Notes under the pieces: model-generated
Told to the model about the DNA's origin: nothing
Seen by the model: the letters and a program-made list of their open reading frames with translations, nothing else
Database searches by the model: none
Source of the DNA: Xylocopa sonorina
Taxonomy: Eukaryota; Arthropoda; Insecta; Hymenoptera; Apidae
Reading direction: 5' to 3'
NCBI RefSeq assembly: GCF_050948175.1
Contig: NC_135198.1
Location: forward strand, 3,547,001 to 3,611,000
Length of the DNA stretch: 64,000 bases
Made by a program: the position numbers and the translations under genes
Part shown: in pieces, positions 12,394-25,482 of the stretch
How positions within the stretch are numbered: the first letter of the stretch is position 1
How the letters are laid out: each line of letters starts with the position of its first letter

Positions 12394-12702
12394 ATGATGA
12401 ATTTTTTCTATGCTATTCAAGCGAGGCTAAAGAGTTACTACGTATTCGAAGAAGAAAAAATTCAGCGAACATCGCCCGTGAGCACAGATGCTGCTCCAGA
12501 TACGGCAGACGTCAAGATGCAAATAAGCTCCCCAAACATATCAAAATTTCCAGCCCACTACATCCGCTACGGTGTCCAACGACTGGTGGCGCTCAATTTA
12601 CATAATTATCGTGTATCTATTAATTACGACGTGTCGAGGGACGGTAACGCGTATTATAAAACGCTCCACTTTCGCAGATACGACAGATCGCGAGACGGAT
12701 AA
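12394..12702 (+). CDS. Hypothetical protein, 102 aa
   Basis: ATG-ATG start and 102 codons in an AT-rich region. The translation is soluble and mixed, with no signal peptide or known motif. A TATAAAA box sits 62 bp upstream. Against it, a 77-codon frame starting at 12372 overlaps, and no polyadenylation signal is clear close downstream. It is either an orphan gene or chance. Confidence 0.22.
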   Translation: MMNFFYAIQARLKSYYVFEEEKIQRTSPVSTDAAPDTADVKMQISSPNISKFPAHYIRYGVQRLVALNLHNYRVSINYDVSRDGNAYYKTLHFRRYDRSRDG

Positions 12703-15463
12703 GCTGGAAGCGTTTACACGCAGCTCGCGCCACGTTTCGACGCACGCGAAACGGGGGATGAATCGATCTGATGTCACCATCGATGTAGAAACGCGAAATT
12801 CTCAAAAGAGACGATCGATCACGCTAAGAAAATCGTGAATATTTGTACAAATTAATATTCTTCATGAACGAATCTAAGAATGAAAAAAGTAAAATCGAAA
12901 TGCACCCTTATTTCACCCTCTAAACGTATATATTCTAAACACACCGAAAATATTTTTAATTTTGTACTCTTTTTATATACATGTAATCTTGTTTGAACAT
13001 AATCTTGTATTTTCGTCTCTTGCGCAATTTTAATTTAGAAATCACGAAATGTTTTCCACCCCCTCGTCAATGACGAAGCGTCACCCTTAACGAGTACGTG
13101 GCTACTTTCCATTTCGGTCTCGAAATCGCGGCGCGAACCAGAATTTGCGTAACGACCGCGACCGATAAGAAAACCGAGACTAGAAAAGCAGCCAGCGGCT
13201 TGGCCCAGATTTCTCACCCGCATGCCGCTAACTCGACCATCCGGAAGTGGCTTATGGCAGTCGTTACGCGTAGGGATAACAGCGGACGCAGTGATAGCGC
13301 GTGAAAGTGCGAGTGAACGTAACGCAACGGCGACACTCTAATGACAATACGAAACGATGAAATTTCACAGAGAATTTATGAAAATTATTACCATTAATGG
13401 AGACTGTACAATGCTGTGGAAGTGATCTGCAAAGTGATCGACTGCATTTTGCTAAAAAATTTTAGAGGTGACTTTAGAAGACAAAATTGAAGAAAATAGG
13501 AATAATAAAATTCTAAAATTTTAGGAATAATAAAATTCTGTTGAAGATACCTTTTTTGGGGGGGAAATGATGCTGGTAATCTATGAGGCATGTTTACACT
13601 AGTGGTGAAAGTCTGCAAGATTGTGGGACTCGTGACGAAATGGGATGCGATTGCGTGTGCTGTACTAACTGTAAGTTATGCGATTTTACGAGGTTATAAG
13701 TTCAGACAAGCTTTTTTCGAAAAATAAAATCAAACAGTCACGCTTTCCCTAAATAGATAAACACTCACAATCCAGTTATTTGAAAATGCTATAGAGGATA
13801 ATAAAATTTAGTTTATCGAAAAATAGCGACCGAAAAGAACGAGAATGGTATTGGAATAATATACTAGCGTATAAAAAGTGATTCGCGTACATTCAATAGT
13901 AGCGTTATAAAAATATATATATATCGATTTCTGAAATTTGCATTTAAATGGAACATAAAAGTTCATCAAAAAGCTAATCAGTGTAGTGATACGTATCGTT
14001 ATTTCACAATTGAATAGCGAATTATTAGTTTTATCGAGAAATACAATTCCCTCGGTATTACCCTCGCAGAAACAAGTCGTAAAACCACTTTGAAATAACT
14101 GCCTCTTTTCCAACAGATAAAAAATACATGTTAAAACAAAATTATCATTTAAATCCCTTTTTACTATTTTTTTTTCCTCTCAATACCACCAGATTAGTTG
14201 CCATTATAATTCTTCTTACGCCTTCTAACATATCAAATGGAAAAACAATTGCATTTATAAAGTTTTCGCGGTTACAAAATTCCTAATACATTTTTAACTA
14301 ATCTCTAACAATAAAGAGGACTAAGAGAGTCACAATACTCTGCTTTTATCCTTCTCCACGTTCATCGACTTCACTCGGTTGGATTACATTTTTGGACTCT
14401 TTCTCGTCACGTTCTCTTTTCATCTGCACCCGAGGCAATGCAAAGATGTTTTATACATTCGTTAAAATTGTTAAAAAGATTTCAACTCGTGGAAAGATTC
14501 GCCCAAAAACGACATTAACCTCTATTCCGCATTGCGAAACTTTAAAAAAAGAAATTTACATTTTATGCAGAGATTCGACATAAAAACGCCTTAGTGTTAT
14601 AATTAAAAAGATTAGAAACATATTTCGCAGATGCACACAACGTGAAAGTTTCTCGAAAATCAGCGAGTTATTTCTTCCCGCCAAAAGTGGATTTGAAAGT
14701 TTCGAATCTATTCTACCACAAGAAGCTTCGTATCGCGGCGCACACGTGGAGGATAAAGGAACACACGCGAGATGGACTGGCAGATGCAGGCCAGAAATTG
14801 GATCCGGTAGAAAGGTGGCCTATTAGGAGAAAGCGGCCCCAAAAAATTAATCTTTCGGGTTTGCGCCACGGCAGCTCATCAAAAATCATGAATCTAAGCA
14901 GGCTGTATCCTACATTTACGATCCGGATGTCCCAAGTCTCAGTGACGGAGGCAATGCCACCCACCCACTTATAGCAACTCTATCACCACGTGCATTTTCA
15001 ATTTACATACATTTTATGTCTGCATTTATGCTTGAATTTCTAAAGCTACACTTAAAATTTTTAGGTCTTTCGAATCTTTCAGAAGAATAAGAATTCTCGA
15101 CAGGGTTTAACGAACTTTTAAACAAAAACGAATAAAACGGTAACACTGTACGTTTAAGGGTTGAACCTCTTGTTTAAACGGGAGAACTTTGCGCCATTTT
15201 GAGCGAACAAATCGAAATCAACGAATCCAGCAAATCTTAATTACCCCCAGCTATTACGGTTAACAAAGAGGCTAACAGACCCGATAAGAATTTCACGAAC
15301 ATCCGGCAATTTCACGAGATCCGATAAAAAGGTTCGCCATTTGTCGGGCAAGCACGCGAACCACCTGAGAGTTTCTTAGACAAAAAACCCGAGGAAATCG
15401 TTCTTTTTGAATACAATGACTCGAGTTTTCTTTCCGGCAGAAGAATACAATTTTTTTTTACAG
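12703..15463. other. AT-rich non-coding, one GC-rich block
   Basis: Mostly AT-rich with no supported gene. A block at about 14720-14960 is more GC-rich than its flanks and is open in both orientations; it could be a conserved non-coding element or a degraded exon, but no clean pair of splice sites frames it. Confidence 0.35.
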
Positions 15464-15929
15464 ACAGCTTTTCACCAACTACCGTAGAAAGAAGTCATTC
15501 GAGGCACCTCTGCCCGGTGAAACGCTCCGAAGGGTGGAGAGGGAGGTCGGAGGGAGAATGCATGCGTGTCGAGAATGTGTCGTTTATGTCTCACGTCCTA
15601 AATACGGCTACGTGGAAGCCAAAGAAAATGACACCCATCGGAATCGAGCTCACGAATGATCCCAGCGAGAAGTTCATCCCCGATATTGTCATAGACAGAT
15701 GCAACGCGTGTCAAAACGCGACCAGCAGCGATGGCCAAGTCGGAGAAACCGGTGTTGCACAATTATTTCGCGAGACTGCGTTCCGTCATGCGTTTCCTCT
15801 ATCCTCGTTTTCATCAGTTGGCCAATTTCTGTTGCACCTCGCGAACCAGAGAGAAATCTTCAAATATGTCCGAGCGTATTTGCTATCCACTGTAAAGATG
15901 GCTATACGTACGTACAAAAATGGCAGCGA
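15464..15929 (+). CDS. 466-nt internal coding exon, unknown protein
   Basis: A very strong acceptor (a run of nine T, then ACAG) at 15451-15463 is followed by 466 nt with one frame open throughout: two bases of a split codon, 154 whole codons and two bases before CGA|GTAAGT at 15930. At roughly 3/64 stops per codon the chance of such an opening is under 1 in 1000, and here both ends coincide with consensus splice sites. The protein segment has a basic start, a central polar part with several acidic residues and a CNAC pair, and a mildly hydrophobic C-terminal third. I do not recognise it. The preceding exon must end with one base of a codon and the next must supply one. I found no convincing partner exons. 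Confidence 0.45.
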
Positions 15930-16411
15930 GTAAGTGTATTTCTTTTTCATAGTACATCAAAAATTTGCTAGCGACGAGGAGTCAGTATGGATGTCAATGA
16001 CAGGGGTGTTCTGAAATAATCGAGGTTCGTAAGGTGATCCAGCGCCCTGGGCATCCAGGCGCTCCGGATACGTCACTGGCGCGAAGGAAACGAGAAGAAG
16101 GCACGAGTCCCAGTTTCCTGGTCACGGAAATCAGATATCGGATGGCTTCAACGTGGCTTCCTACCCGGGCCTGTTCCTATTTTTCTCCCTCCTCGTTATT
16201 ATTACTATCCGTGGCGACCGGTGGTGCAACCCTTTGTCCAACCCAGGCGTGACAGGTGCAACCGCGTGACGTAACGAGGTACCGTTATACCCACGGTGCA
16301 CGAACATCGGATGAAACCCCATAAGAGCGGTTTCACACTGGCGATTTTCGGCTGGTCTCTCGTCGTGCGTACTACAAAATTTCTCATAACGTCGAAATGG
16401 TTTTAAGAGCT
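15930..16411. other. Presumed intron/intergenic
   Basis: A pyrimidine-rich stretch at about 16170-16250 ending in CCCAG near 16248 could be the next acceptor for the exon at 15464-15929, but the frame closes after nine codons. Nothing else supported. Confidence 0.25.
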
Positions 16412-16804
16412 TCAGTGACATAATGCGTGATCGTCAATCGTCAAGTGTTACGTTACTAAGTAGCTAGGACCGATATTGTTCCATTTAAAACTGATGTCTT
16501 GTGTCTTGACATAATAGTAGTGCCTTACTTTAATAATTGTAAAGTAAATTCGATGTACGATTACGTGAAGTGTGGAATTTTGTTCGCACTGTGATTCGTG
16601 CAGCATTGCACGAAGTTCGACGAAGAAAATTGATATTTTCGTGCGTAATGTTGTGTCGAAAGGTGACGTCGATGCAGTCGGAAACGGCCAGTGTGAAATT
16701 GGTCTAAGAACGTCGGACGAGGCGGCACGGGACGAACCATGGGACGGTGTTGCGCGAAATTCTGGCCTCCGTTGTGAAAGTGACATGGAGGAAAGGATGT
16801 GAAG
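16412..16804 (+). other. Possible promoter and 5'UTR exon
   Basis: An arthropod initiator-like TCAGT at 16412-16416 opens a stretch with the GTGAAGTG/GTGAAATTG character common in insect leaders, ending at GAAG|GTAAAA at 16805. There is no long ATG frame, so it would be a leader exon. Motifs only; could be chance. Confidence 0.22.
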
Positions 16805-19800
16805 GTAAAAAAAGATGGCCCGAGCATGTTAATGGTTACACTGTTCCACTTATCGATGGAAAGTTAATCGTGCAACGTATGGGCATTTTCGAGGAAACCG
16901 GAAAGTGGACCCGATCGAGCGAATAACCAATTTCTTTTTGTTGTCATACTTAGCTCTCGCGAAGAGAATCGTTCGGCCTGATTTTAATTGCATACAGCAA
17001 CGACCAGTAAACGAAGGAAATAATTACACGGGGATTATGTTAACGTTGTATTCGCTTAAACTGCATTAGCAGTCGTTAGCGAATAAATTGCAACAATTAA
17101 TTGCTTCGTACACGAGTACCTCGTAATTAATATATTGTATTAACACCATACGTGTCAATAATCCACGTAAATAAAAGGTTTAAACGAGCCAATTTTTCAG
17201 ACTTATTTCCCTTCGCAAAATTAATTCAAACGTAGAACACGGGATATAAATGATCGAATTGATTATTTAACAAGAGGATGAAAGGAAGCCCGGTTGGAGT
17301 GAAACAAAGAAGAACACGAAACCGACATTTTATACGATCTGTTTAACAGCTTGAAACGAGGGAAGGGAGAGAGATTCCAGCCAGGCAAGTTTGAAATATC
17401 TTTATCTCGTTAGAGTTGTTCCCGTCTGCACAGTTTCCTGGCAGGACGAGGCAGAAAGCGAGAAATTAAGGCTACGTCGCGCGCCGCGGAAAATTGATCC
17501 CACGTGGACAGGAGGAGCAGTTGCTTAGAGAGACTTTCACGAATATTCGTCCCGCTTGTTAAAGAGACGAAACGTCGATAACCAGCGAAATGCTTTCGAC
17601 GGATATTTCTGCTGATTCTATGGAATTACTCGGAGTCGCCCTAACTGCCGCGAAATGACTGCCACAGCACCGAACTCCTATGACAGTTGGAGCACACCCT
17701 TGCATCAGCAGCTACGCTATCGAGCCACAAAGTATTCGGCCATTTATTCTCGATGGAAAATTGCCAACAATTGAAATTATCGCGATATTAGTGCAACAAA
17801 AAATTGCGCGACAACAATGATCATCAGCAACATAGTTATTCGATAATGATATAAGAAGAATAATAATTACACAAATAAAAAATTAAACATCCATTCTAGA
17901 ATAAAATATTGCACATTTTAAAATAATTGATGACTCAATCACTGTTCTGTGCAGTGTTGTTGGATATACTCAAAGTGTGTTGAAATAGAAACGAACGTCC
18001 CCCTACACAGCACCCATTTTCATCTTCACCAAGAAGTCGACCATTGGACTCAATTAGACCTCTAAATCGTCAGCGTTTATCGCGTTGCTCATCTCGTATG
18101 CGGTTAGATCGAGTACGAATCTTGAACGACGCTCGTGAGATTCAGAATGAATCCATCCACTCGAAGCGGTCGTCGACAGTCAGCTTCTTTTCTCTCTTCA
18201 TCGCCAGCGCGAGGATCTTTCTCTGCCTACACGCGGCCTTATTCTCGACATAGAACCGGAGAAGGAAGGACGCCTCGAAGAGAGACGTGAGAACGCTGAC
18301 ATACTGACTCGCTACCCCACATACCCTTTTGCCTTTTCAACGTGTATTCAGAGGACGAAGAGTGGGGACGAGGAGACGTACAGCCTCGGCCCAAGTATCT
18401 TCCCTCCAAAAAAATCCTCGTACTCACGCCAAAAATGGAATCAATGATCCCTTAAATAAATATCCTTGCCCATGTATCTTAAACCACCCCAATCTAACCT
18501 AACTTAATGGATAAAAGTTTGCGATTAAATACTTCCAATGGTCATTGACGGATCGACGAGAATGGATCGATCAAAAACTTTAAACAGCATAATTACCTAG
18601 AAATTACGACAATTAGGTAATCGAACATTGAAGCGAAATGGAACATCGTAACGGAGGACCATTCATCGAAGACATCCCTTCACGTTTCCCCTCCGCGATC
18701 GACTCGAACTAAAATGCGAATGCTGCGAAAGCACAAGTCACCAAATGATACGAAAAAACACAAACGATTCGACAGACGTCCAACGACGATCGTTTCACAG
18801 ATGTACGAGGGGGAGCAAAAAAAAAAAAAAAAAAAAGAATAGAAACCTCTCAAAAACGTCACCATCGAATACGTAGAAGGAACAACGGATTTACGAATTG
18901 TGCACCACAATGTAACGCGGTCGCTGGTCCGTCGTGTACCACTGATCACAAACATCAGGTCTCACAAACCTTTTGTCCTCCGGCAGTCTCAACTGGGTCG
19001 CAGCTGGTTATAATCCTATTGGCACACACACTTGGCACTTGTGTCTTCTTTCCTGGTGTCCAGCAGGCTCCTCCGTCCACGTTGGTTTGGTCCTCGTTCG
19101 ATCCTCGAGTATAAGCCACCCCGCGAGAATCAAGGGCAAATGAACGAAAGGGAATCCAGGTACGCCGGGAGGTCGATTAATGTACGTGACGGGCAAAACA
19201 CACCGACGTGTCTGCCGAGTGAGTTCGTTGTGAGCTCACCAGAAACGAAACGCAGTCTATATACTCTCCCCTCTTGGGGTCGTCGGCTTTCACCAAAAAC
19301 CCTCGCCAGTTCCACTACGGGCCGGTCACCTGCCGGAAAAATTCAAATTCCTTCGGCTAATTTGCCTCGACGCCCACCGGAAGCTAATTAAACGCAGCGG
19401 TCGCGAGAAGCGAGCTCAGGGAAAACTTTCTGTCTCGCGAGTTTTCGCGGATCGTACGCTCGCGATGGATCGTATCGCATCTCAGATCGGGTCCAGAGAT
19501 CCACGGACAATACTTTGCCGGTTGCCTCGTGCACCACGAGCGCGACTTTCTTTTTTCTTAATCATCGCCCGGGAGAGCCACGAGGAGACGTAAACGGAGC
19601 GAGGCTGAATCACGACACCCGTCGCGGAATGACGCGCGGTCGCGGTCTGCCTGCCGCGAATACCGGAAGTTCGACCGGGTACCGGATATCAGCGAAAGTT
19701 CCCACACCGCGCTCTCGGTGTCGTGAAAAGATTCGGGTGCACCTTCAACCTGATTTTCCCCTTTTCTCGAATAAAACGCGCGTTGAACATTATTCTTCCT

Positions 19801-20354
19801 CATTTTTTATACTTTGACCCAGTTTTCGAGTCATTCATGCGTACCTCTTGTACACGCATTAATAAGCCAAGATTTTAGGATAAGCTAATGCAACTGATGC
19901 TTGTATATTAATAAACTGGCAGATTCGCTGGTAAAACTGGTTTATGAATTTTGTTGTCTATTTTTTAACTTGTTTGAAGACCTCTTTGAATAATATTTTT
20001 ATATGTTTCTAATATAATTTCCATTTAAATATTCGTTTATTTATAGATCTACAATTTTTTATTGAATTTTGATAAGGAGATTAATCTCAAAGTGAGCAAT
20101 CATTTTTGTGTATTAAATCTTCAGACAATTATTAGTTATAATAAAGCTAAGAAGATATAATAACTGTATATTTAGTAAACTTGCTCTAAATTTTTTAATA
20201 AACCTGTAAAAGGGCGCGACATCACGTCGATGTATATTTCATCATATATTTTAGTTAGGAATTATAGAAAGTACTTCACGGCTACGTGTATCTTAAATGT
20301 CGAGGGGATCGCTCTCCTTCGACTCCCACCCTTTCTCTCCTCGGGTACCGGAAG
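16805..20354. other. Non-coding, 3.5 kb
   Basis: AT-rich with a 20-A run at 18817-18836 and a GC-rich patch at 19.0-19.75 kb. On the minus strand TATATAG at 19257-19263 is a possible TATA box, perhaps for a leader of the minus-strand gene at 9244. No exon is supported. Confidence 0.3.
18817..18836. repeat. Poly-A tract (20 A)
   Basis: Uninterrupted run of 20 A; no retroposon body recognised. Confidence 0.8.
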
Positions 20355-20411
20355 TGGAGCACGGTCAAGATAGCAGCGAAAGTTTTCGACGAAGCAACGT
20401 TCACGGTCACT
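20355..20411 (+). CDS. Possible 57-nt coding exon
   Basis: A pyrimidine-rich run (TCTCCTTCGACTCCCACC...) ends in CCGGAAG, then 57 nt open in phase 0 (19 codons, starting WSTVKIAAKVFDE) end at ACT|GTGAGT. The frame is open for 37 more codons upstream. The block is GC-rich in AT-rich surroundings. The acceptor is not ideal and no partner exon is known. Confidence 0.2.
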
Positions 20412-23171
20412 GTGAGTTTTTAGACACGACACCACGAAACTACGTAACTTTCATACAATCTTCTGGGTGGTAAAAAAGAGCCTGAAGATAAATATCAACT
20501 TTTGCTCGCCAATTAAAGTTTTCGTGCGAAGGCGAACCGTAAACGGGGAGCATAGTAATTACGAGAAATCAGAAATTTCGTATGGATGAAAGCTGAGTAC
20601 GTACGTGCACGACAAATAATCCACGTGCATTAATTTAATATCAAGTTCTCATTGTCTCTTTGTTTACTACAGCAAGCGTCATTTCTACTTCCATCGTTCC
20701 AAATGATTATTCGTAAAATATTGAAAGCGTACAAAAATTCGTTCTACGAAGAAGAAATGTTTAAAAACCATGAAATACTTTATACGGAGTTAAGAATTCA
20801 AATTAAATATATTTGATATTCCAACGTATTTCAGCATACAGGTCAGCTCTAAATCAAATTCCGGATTATTGACCTAGATCCGCTGCTTCGGATGTTATTT
20901 CCGTGGGAATGTTTGAACCGAACATGGGAATTATCGTGCAGTTACCGAGCCAACAATAACAACAACGAAACCAATAATTATTGCACAGCTAGTAGCATTA
21001 ACAAACCTAATTTACCGTAACAGTGACGTAACTCAAAAGCGGCCAGTTTCCACAAATCCAGTATCAGTATCCTCCATCGTTAAAATACCAAATTCGAAGA
21101 GATGAAAATAAAAAAAACAAACGTCAATTAAAGGGAGCATTGACGCAATGTAATGTCGTGAAATAGGGTCGCAACGATGCCAACAGCCAACCGAGAGCCG
21201 AACGATAAATTTCGAAGTAGGAACGCGTAGGCGTAAGCGGGCGCAACTTCTCCAGGGAAATTACAACAATTTGTGGATCGCGAGGCGAATCGGATCCTAA
21301 TTAACGCGCATACCGAACAGCGACCCCGTTAATTTCCCCGGACTGTATAGCGCTCTTTCTTTCTTTCTTTCTCCCCGAGTACCGCCTCCGCCGCGGTTCC
21401 GATTCCGGAAGAAAGCCGAGCGAACGAATTTCGCGGCTGCTCGAACGGTGAAATTGCGCAATTTTTCCACGAGCTTTGACGTCACCGGCCATTCACAAGA
21501 GCCCCACGTTCAGCTTTCACACGGATCTTGCTTTGTCGTCCGCGTGACTATAGCACCTACCGACAGAAAGTTTCGAAGGAGCTCGATGTTCTTTCCGTCC
21601 TCTCCTATGTCGCAATGCCTTCGTACATTACTCACTCGATTGAGAATCGACGTTCATCAATGAAACACTCTATTCTTCATTTCCTCTCGAATCAATTTGG
21701 CACCCTGCTGTCGGAAAAATTGCGTACGAAACGCAATAGTTTACGTTTACGCTGCGTAAGTTTTTAATAAATTGACTGCGTTTGCGTAATACCACAATTT
21801 AAAGTGTGGTGGTTACACGTATATTGATTTTTTTAACATTACATTCTCTGAAAAATCTTAATCCTTCAGATAGAGATACTTTTTCCTGTTTTTAAGTAAC
21901 AACGCACGTTTTTTTACGCGCTGTTAAACGCCCGATCCGCCTTTACATTCAACTACGTTAAGTACATTTGCAGCAAGCTTGCCGGGGCGGCAAGTACAAT
22001 ATAAAAGATTCTTCTAAAGCTTCTTAAAGAGGGACAAACGTCCTCTACTTTCTTAGAAAGCACCCGTCTCAGAATTACTTCGTTCCGGACACTTTGCTTT
22101 TCTTTACTTTCCTCACGAAGTTTGCGGGTGGAAAATTTCACCGGGACCGAGTGGTCACGGCCGCGAACAAAGACCATCCATATTGAAGAGGAGAAAAGCG
22201 TGAACAGTGTCCGATTCGTTCGACTAATTGCGCATATCCTGATGATGGGCCCAGCATTTAGAAGCGGGCCGAAACTTTCAATGCGAGCCAAGTATCCAGT
22301 TAGAAATTTTGGCAGGATTGTCAACCCTGCTTTTAACTACCCTGCTTATAATTTACACTTTGGCTCGCAACAATTTTATTTGATTTATTAGGTATCGGTT
22401 TATTTGCAAGATTTAAGGAGCATGAGACCAGACTGTATACATAGCGATTTGTAAGTAGATTCAGTTGAGCGAGCGACCGACAGACATAGAATGTTCGAAG
22501 GAGAATGGCTGATCAGACCACGCGCCTGACCGAATCTACTTGGAGTTACTTAAACCGCCATACATCTCTCTCTTTGTCAACCTGTCACGGTCGTAATTTC
22601 GGAGTTAGCGTGAATTATAAAGACAGGACTTAAAGAAGAACTATCGTAGAATGTGAACATATTTTTTTCAACTTTTGTCTTCCATTTGGAAAAGGATGAA
22701 ATGTAAAAAGTAAAAATATTTGGAATACCGTTCTATCTGCACTCAATGCTTTTTGTAATCGAAATAAAAAGAAATTAATTGGACCTGAATTCTTCAATTT
22801 TTATATAGGCTACAATAAATTTGAAGATACCTCCGTGTGTCAAGTATAAAAATGGCTCGTTATTCGTGGAATCTCCATTTTCCAATTGTGCCAAGAATCT
22901 ACAACCTAAACCATCGCATTTCAATCAGCTATTCGATCATCTCTATGCGTACCATAAATAAAACAGCAAAAACCAGACTACTGTTTTCAATGAAGCTAGA
23001 TATGCCTACTGTGACTTTCAATTAGAGGTAATCGTAAATTTATATTTGAAACAATGATTTATTCAAACAGCGCCGCTCTATTGTAACGCTATCAAATCTA
23101 CACTTTTGTACGTGGACTGATTTACAACCCATCCTTCACCTGACACAAAATGCTATGACTCCAAAACGAGG
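20412..23171. other. Non-coding, 2.8 kb
   Basis: AT-rich with short GC-rich islands near 21.3-21.6 kb. I see no gene. Confidence 0.35.
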
Positions 23172-23534
23172 TCACGCACATCGATCGTGTATCGATAAAA
23201 ATTTATTTCCTACCCTTCCACGTTGTATCCACCCCCGAAAATACTTTCCCACGTGACATCGAACACCGTGTACATTCGGCGTTTCGAGGGACGGCTTGAA
23301 AATACCAAAGCACCGGTGCTGGTCGGTACGTGGAAGAATCCGATCGGGTCCGATCGCGCGTTTGACCGATTTTCTCGCCTCGAACCAGTCGAATTGTAAG
23401 AATTCGAGGAGCGTCCTCGGCGTCGGTCCGTATTCCGTCGATCTCGACGGCGCCAGCCGATTCGATCGCTCATTTCGTGTCCAGTCGAGCAGAAGATTTA
23501 GCTCTGGCACACTTTCCGACCGCCGAAATCGCAT
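23172..23534 (-). CDS. Hypothetical protein, 120 aa
   Basis: Minus-strand ATG frame of 120 codons in a GC-rich island with many C/G-ending codons, as in expressed hymenopteran genes. The product is basic and soluble with a segment rich in Phe, Trp and Leu near residues 44-60 and no recognised motif. The plus strand is also open for over 100 codons, so GC content may explain both. No splice or TATA support. Confidence 0.2.
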   Translation of the reverse strand: MRFRRSESVPELNLLLDWTRNERSNRLAPSRSTEYGPTPRTLLEFLQFDWFEARKSVKRAIGPDRILPRTDQHRCFGIFKPSLETPNVHGVRCHVGKYFRGWIQRGRVGNKFLSIHDRCA

Positions 23535-24192
23535 CGCGAGCCTGTTCCTAACCGCACCCACGGAATTAACATTACAAATCGCAACGATGCACCCCGCCGA
23601 TCGCCATCGACGAGCGCCAACGTAACATCGAACACGTCGAATCGTTTATATGCGCGACGAACGGTACAACACGATAAATACAGTCGATCTCTGTGTCCGA
23701 CGAAACGGTATTTTTCATTTCATCAGACGATGATCGTGTTCTAATAAGAACTATGGAGCCTGTAAATAAAAATACAAACCTCATCTGGTGTTTCTGTACC
23801 CATGAAACGTCTTATATTCCCTCTAGATTTGTTAATCAATATATTTCGTTAATACTTCCTACTTCATCTTTTTATTATAATTTTACGAAATAAGGAGACA
23901 TAATGAGACATCAATTTCAACCGCCATATTAAACCACCCCAGTTTGAACGCTCATCTGCCCAGCGCGTTCGTTCAATTATTTATTAGTCCGCGCAAGAAG
24001 GATGCGCATCGCTTTAATAACGCATTTCTTAATTGAAATCCTTACTCTCGATGGTAATGATGTAATATTTAACCTCGTTCGCGACATGCGCGCAGAGAAT
24101 GCTCGCGAAGAAAACGTAAGTCGACGGTGGCATCGTCATCAAAAACACCGGCTCGAAGTGAAACTTCCGTATGAATCATTATTCTGTAATAG

Positions 24193-24459
24193 AACCCCGC
24201 GGATTCGTTCGAGAACGAATCTGTAAGTCCGTACACGCCTCTCGAGGAGTGCAACGAGGGCGCGCACCTGGATGTGCCCGATTGCTGTCCGAACGCGCAC
24301 TGTTGGGTGTCGCGTCGTCGCGAGGACAATCGTTCGTGGGTGTACGCAACGGCGAAATCACCCGACCGTGTCGATACTCACGGGAATTTTGGGTCAACGA
24401 ATCGTCGCTGGCTTTCCTTTCCACTTCTTCACCCTGACGGCCTCGTCGAACGCGTATAA
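24193..24459 (+). CDS. Possible terminal exon, Cys-containing segment
   Basis: An acceptor-like TTCTGTAATAG is followed by 88 open codons in phase 0 and a TAA. The segment has an acidic start, then a cluster of four cysteines (C-x10-CC-x4-C) within residues 23-40. There is no ATG, so it would need an upstream exon. A GTAAGT donor-like site lies inside it at about 24223, and the minus strand also reads open. Uncertain. Confidence 0.2.
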   Translation, partial: NPADSFENESVSPYTPLEECNEGAHLDVPDCCPNAHCWVSRRREDNRSWVYATAKSPDRVDTHGNFGSTNRRWLSFPLLHPDGLVERV

Positions 24460-24476
24460 CGACCGAGCGTGGAAGT

Positions 24477-24498
24477 ATTGCACGCGCGCGCGTGCAAT
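24477..24498. repeat. 22-bp perfect palindrome with Z-DNA-type core
   Basis: The left arm ATTGCACGCGC is followed without spacer by its exact reverse complement. The core CACGCGCGCGCGTG alternates purine and pyrimidine. Confidence 0.85.
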
Positions 24499-25482
24499 TT
24501 GATGCGTCGATCGTCTTCCGCGGACAGGATAGTAATTATCACGAGTGGAAATAAATCTTTGTTGGCTTCCCTGGACAACGATCGAATCCTTTTAAGACTT
24601 ATAGCTCCTTCGATACGATGGACGCGAGGATATACTCGGGACAGATTTATGGCGCTCGCGAAAATGTTCATTCTGTACTAGCGATCTGTATTTCATCAGT
24701 TGAGTTTCAAGTTCTAGGCTTAATTAAAGTTACGTAGGTTGATTGAGCGTATCTAAATGATTTTCTGATCGTTCTCATGATTTCGAGTATTACTACGTGT
24801 GAGTAAAAATATATTTTTCATTGTAATTATTGATATTCTCTATATTCAATTATTTATTGCTCAGCGCGCAGGGAATATTTTAGAAAATTTTTGCAGAAAA
24901 AAACGAGAAGGGAATAAAAAATAAAGATACCAAGCAAATTGCAAGTATCGTTAAAACATCATTAAGCCCAGAGTTTTTGCCGGTAAGTTAAGTACTGAAG
25001 AAGTTTCGTGAGAATAAACGCACCGTGGCCCACACCGCTCGCTCAAACGGAGTGAAAGTCGTACCCGTTTGTCGCAATTGACGAACCTTTCTCGAAATTC
25101 CATCGCGCTTCGCGTCCTCTTGTATGCTTAAATCATCCCATGGTATATTCTATTGCCTCTAAGAAATTTCCATCCTGCCATAATTTTATCGCGTACCCAT
25201 AAATCGAATTTGAATCACCAGCATCGCAAATTTCCAAACGGACACGTTATAATTCGATTGCAACAGGAATTTGTAAAAATTTTCATTGAACTATCAAACA
25301 ATCTGTAAAACAAAATTAACCATATCGTATTAGATATGATTCGTCTTCTTATCTGACATAATCTAACAGACGACACAGATTAATGGATACCATGTATGAG
25401 AAAAAAGTGAGATGTAATTAACACCGAATTTCATTAAAAAATAAATAAACCACACACTGATCCTGTTAAAATATTCATCTAC

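Noticed and set aside
14631..14974. 114-codon open frame after a TTTCGCAG site
   Set aside because: Weak pyrimidine tract, no donor, and the opposite strand is open too.
15732..15800. A short frame reading MAKSEKPVLHNYF that recalls the start of zeta-class glutathione transferases
   Set aside because: The similarity ends after about ten residues; the catalytic segment that should follow is absent, and another frame is open across the whole exon.
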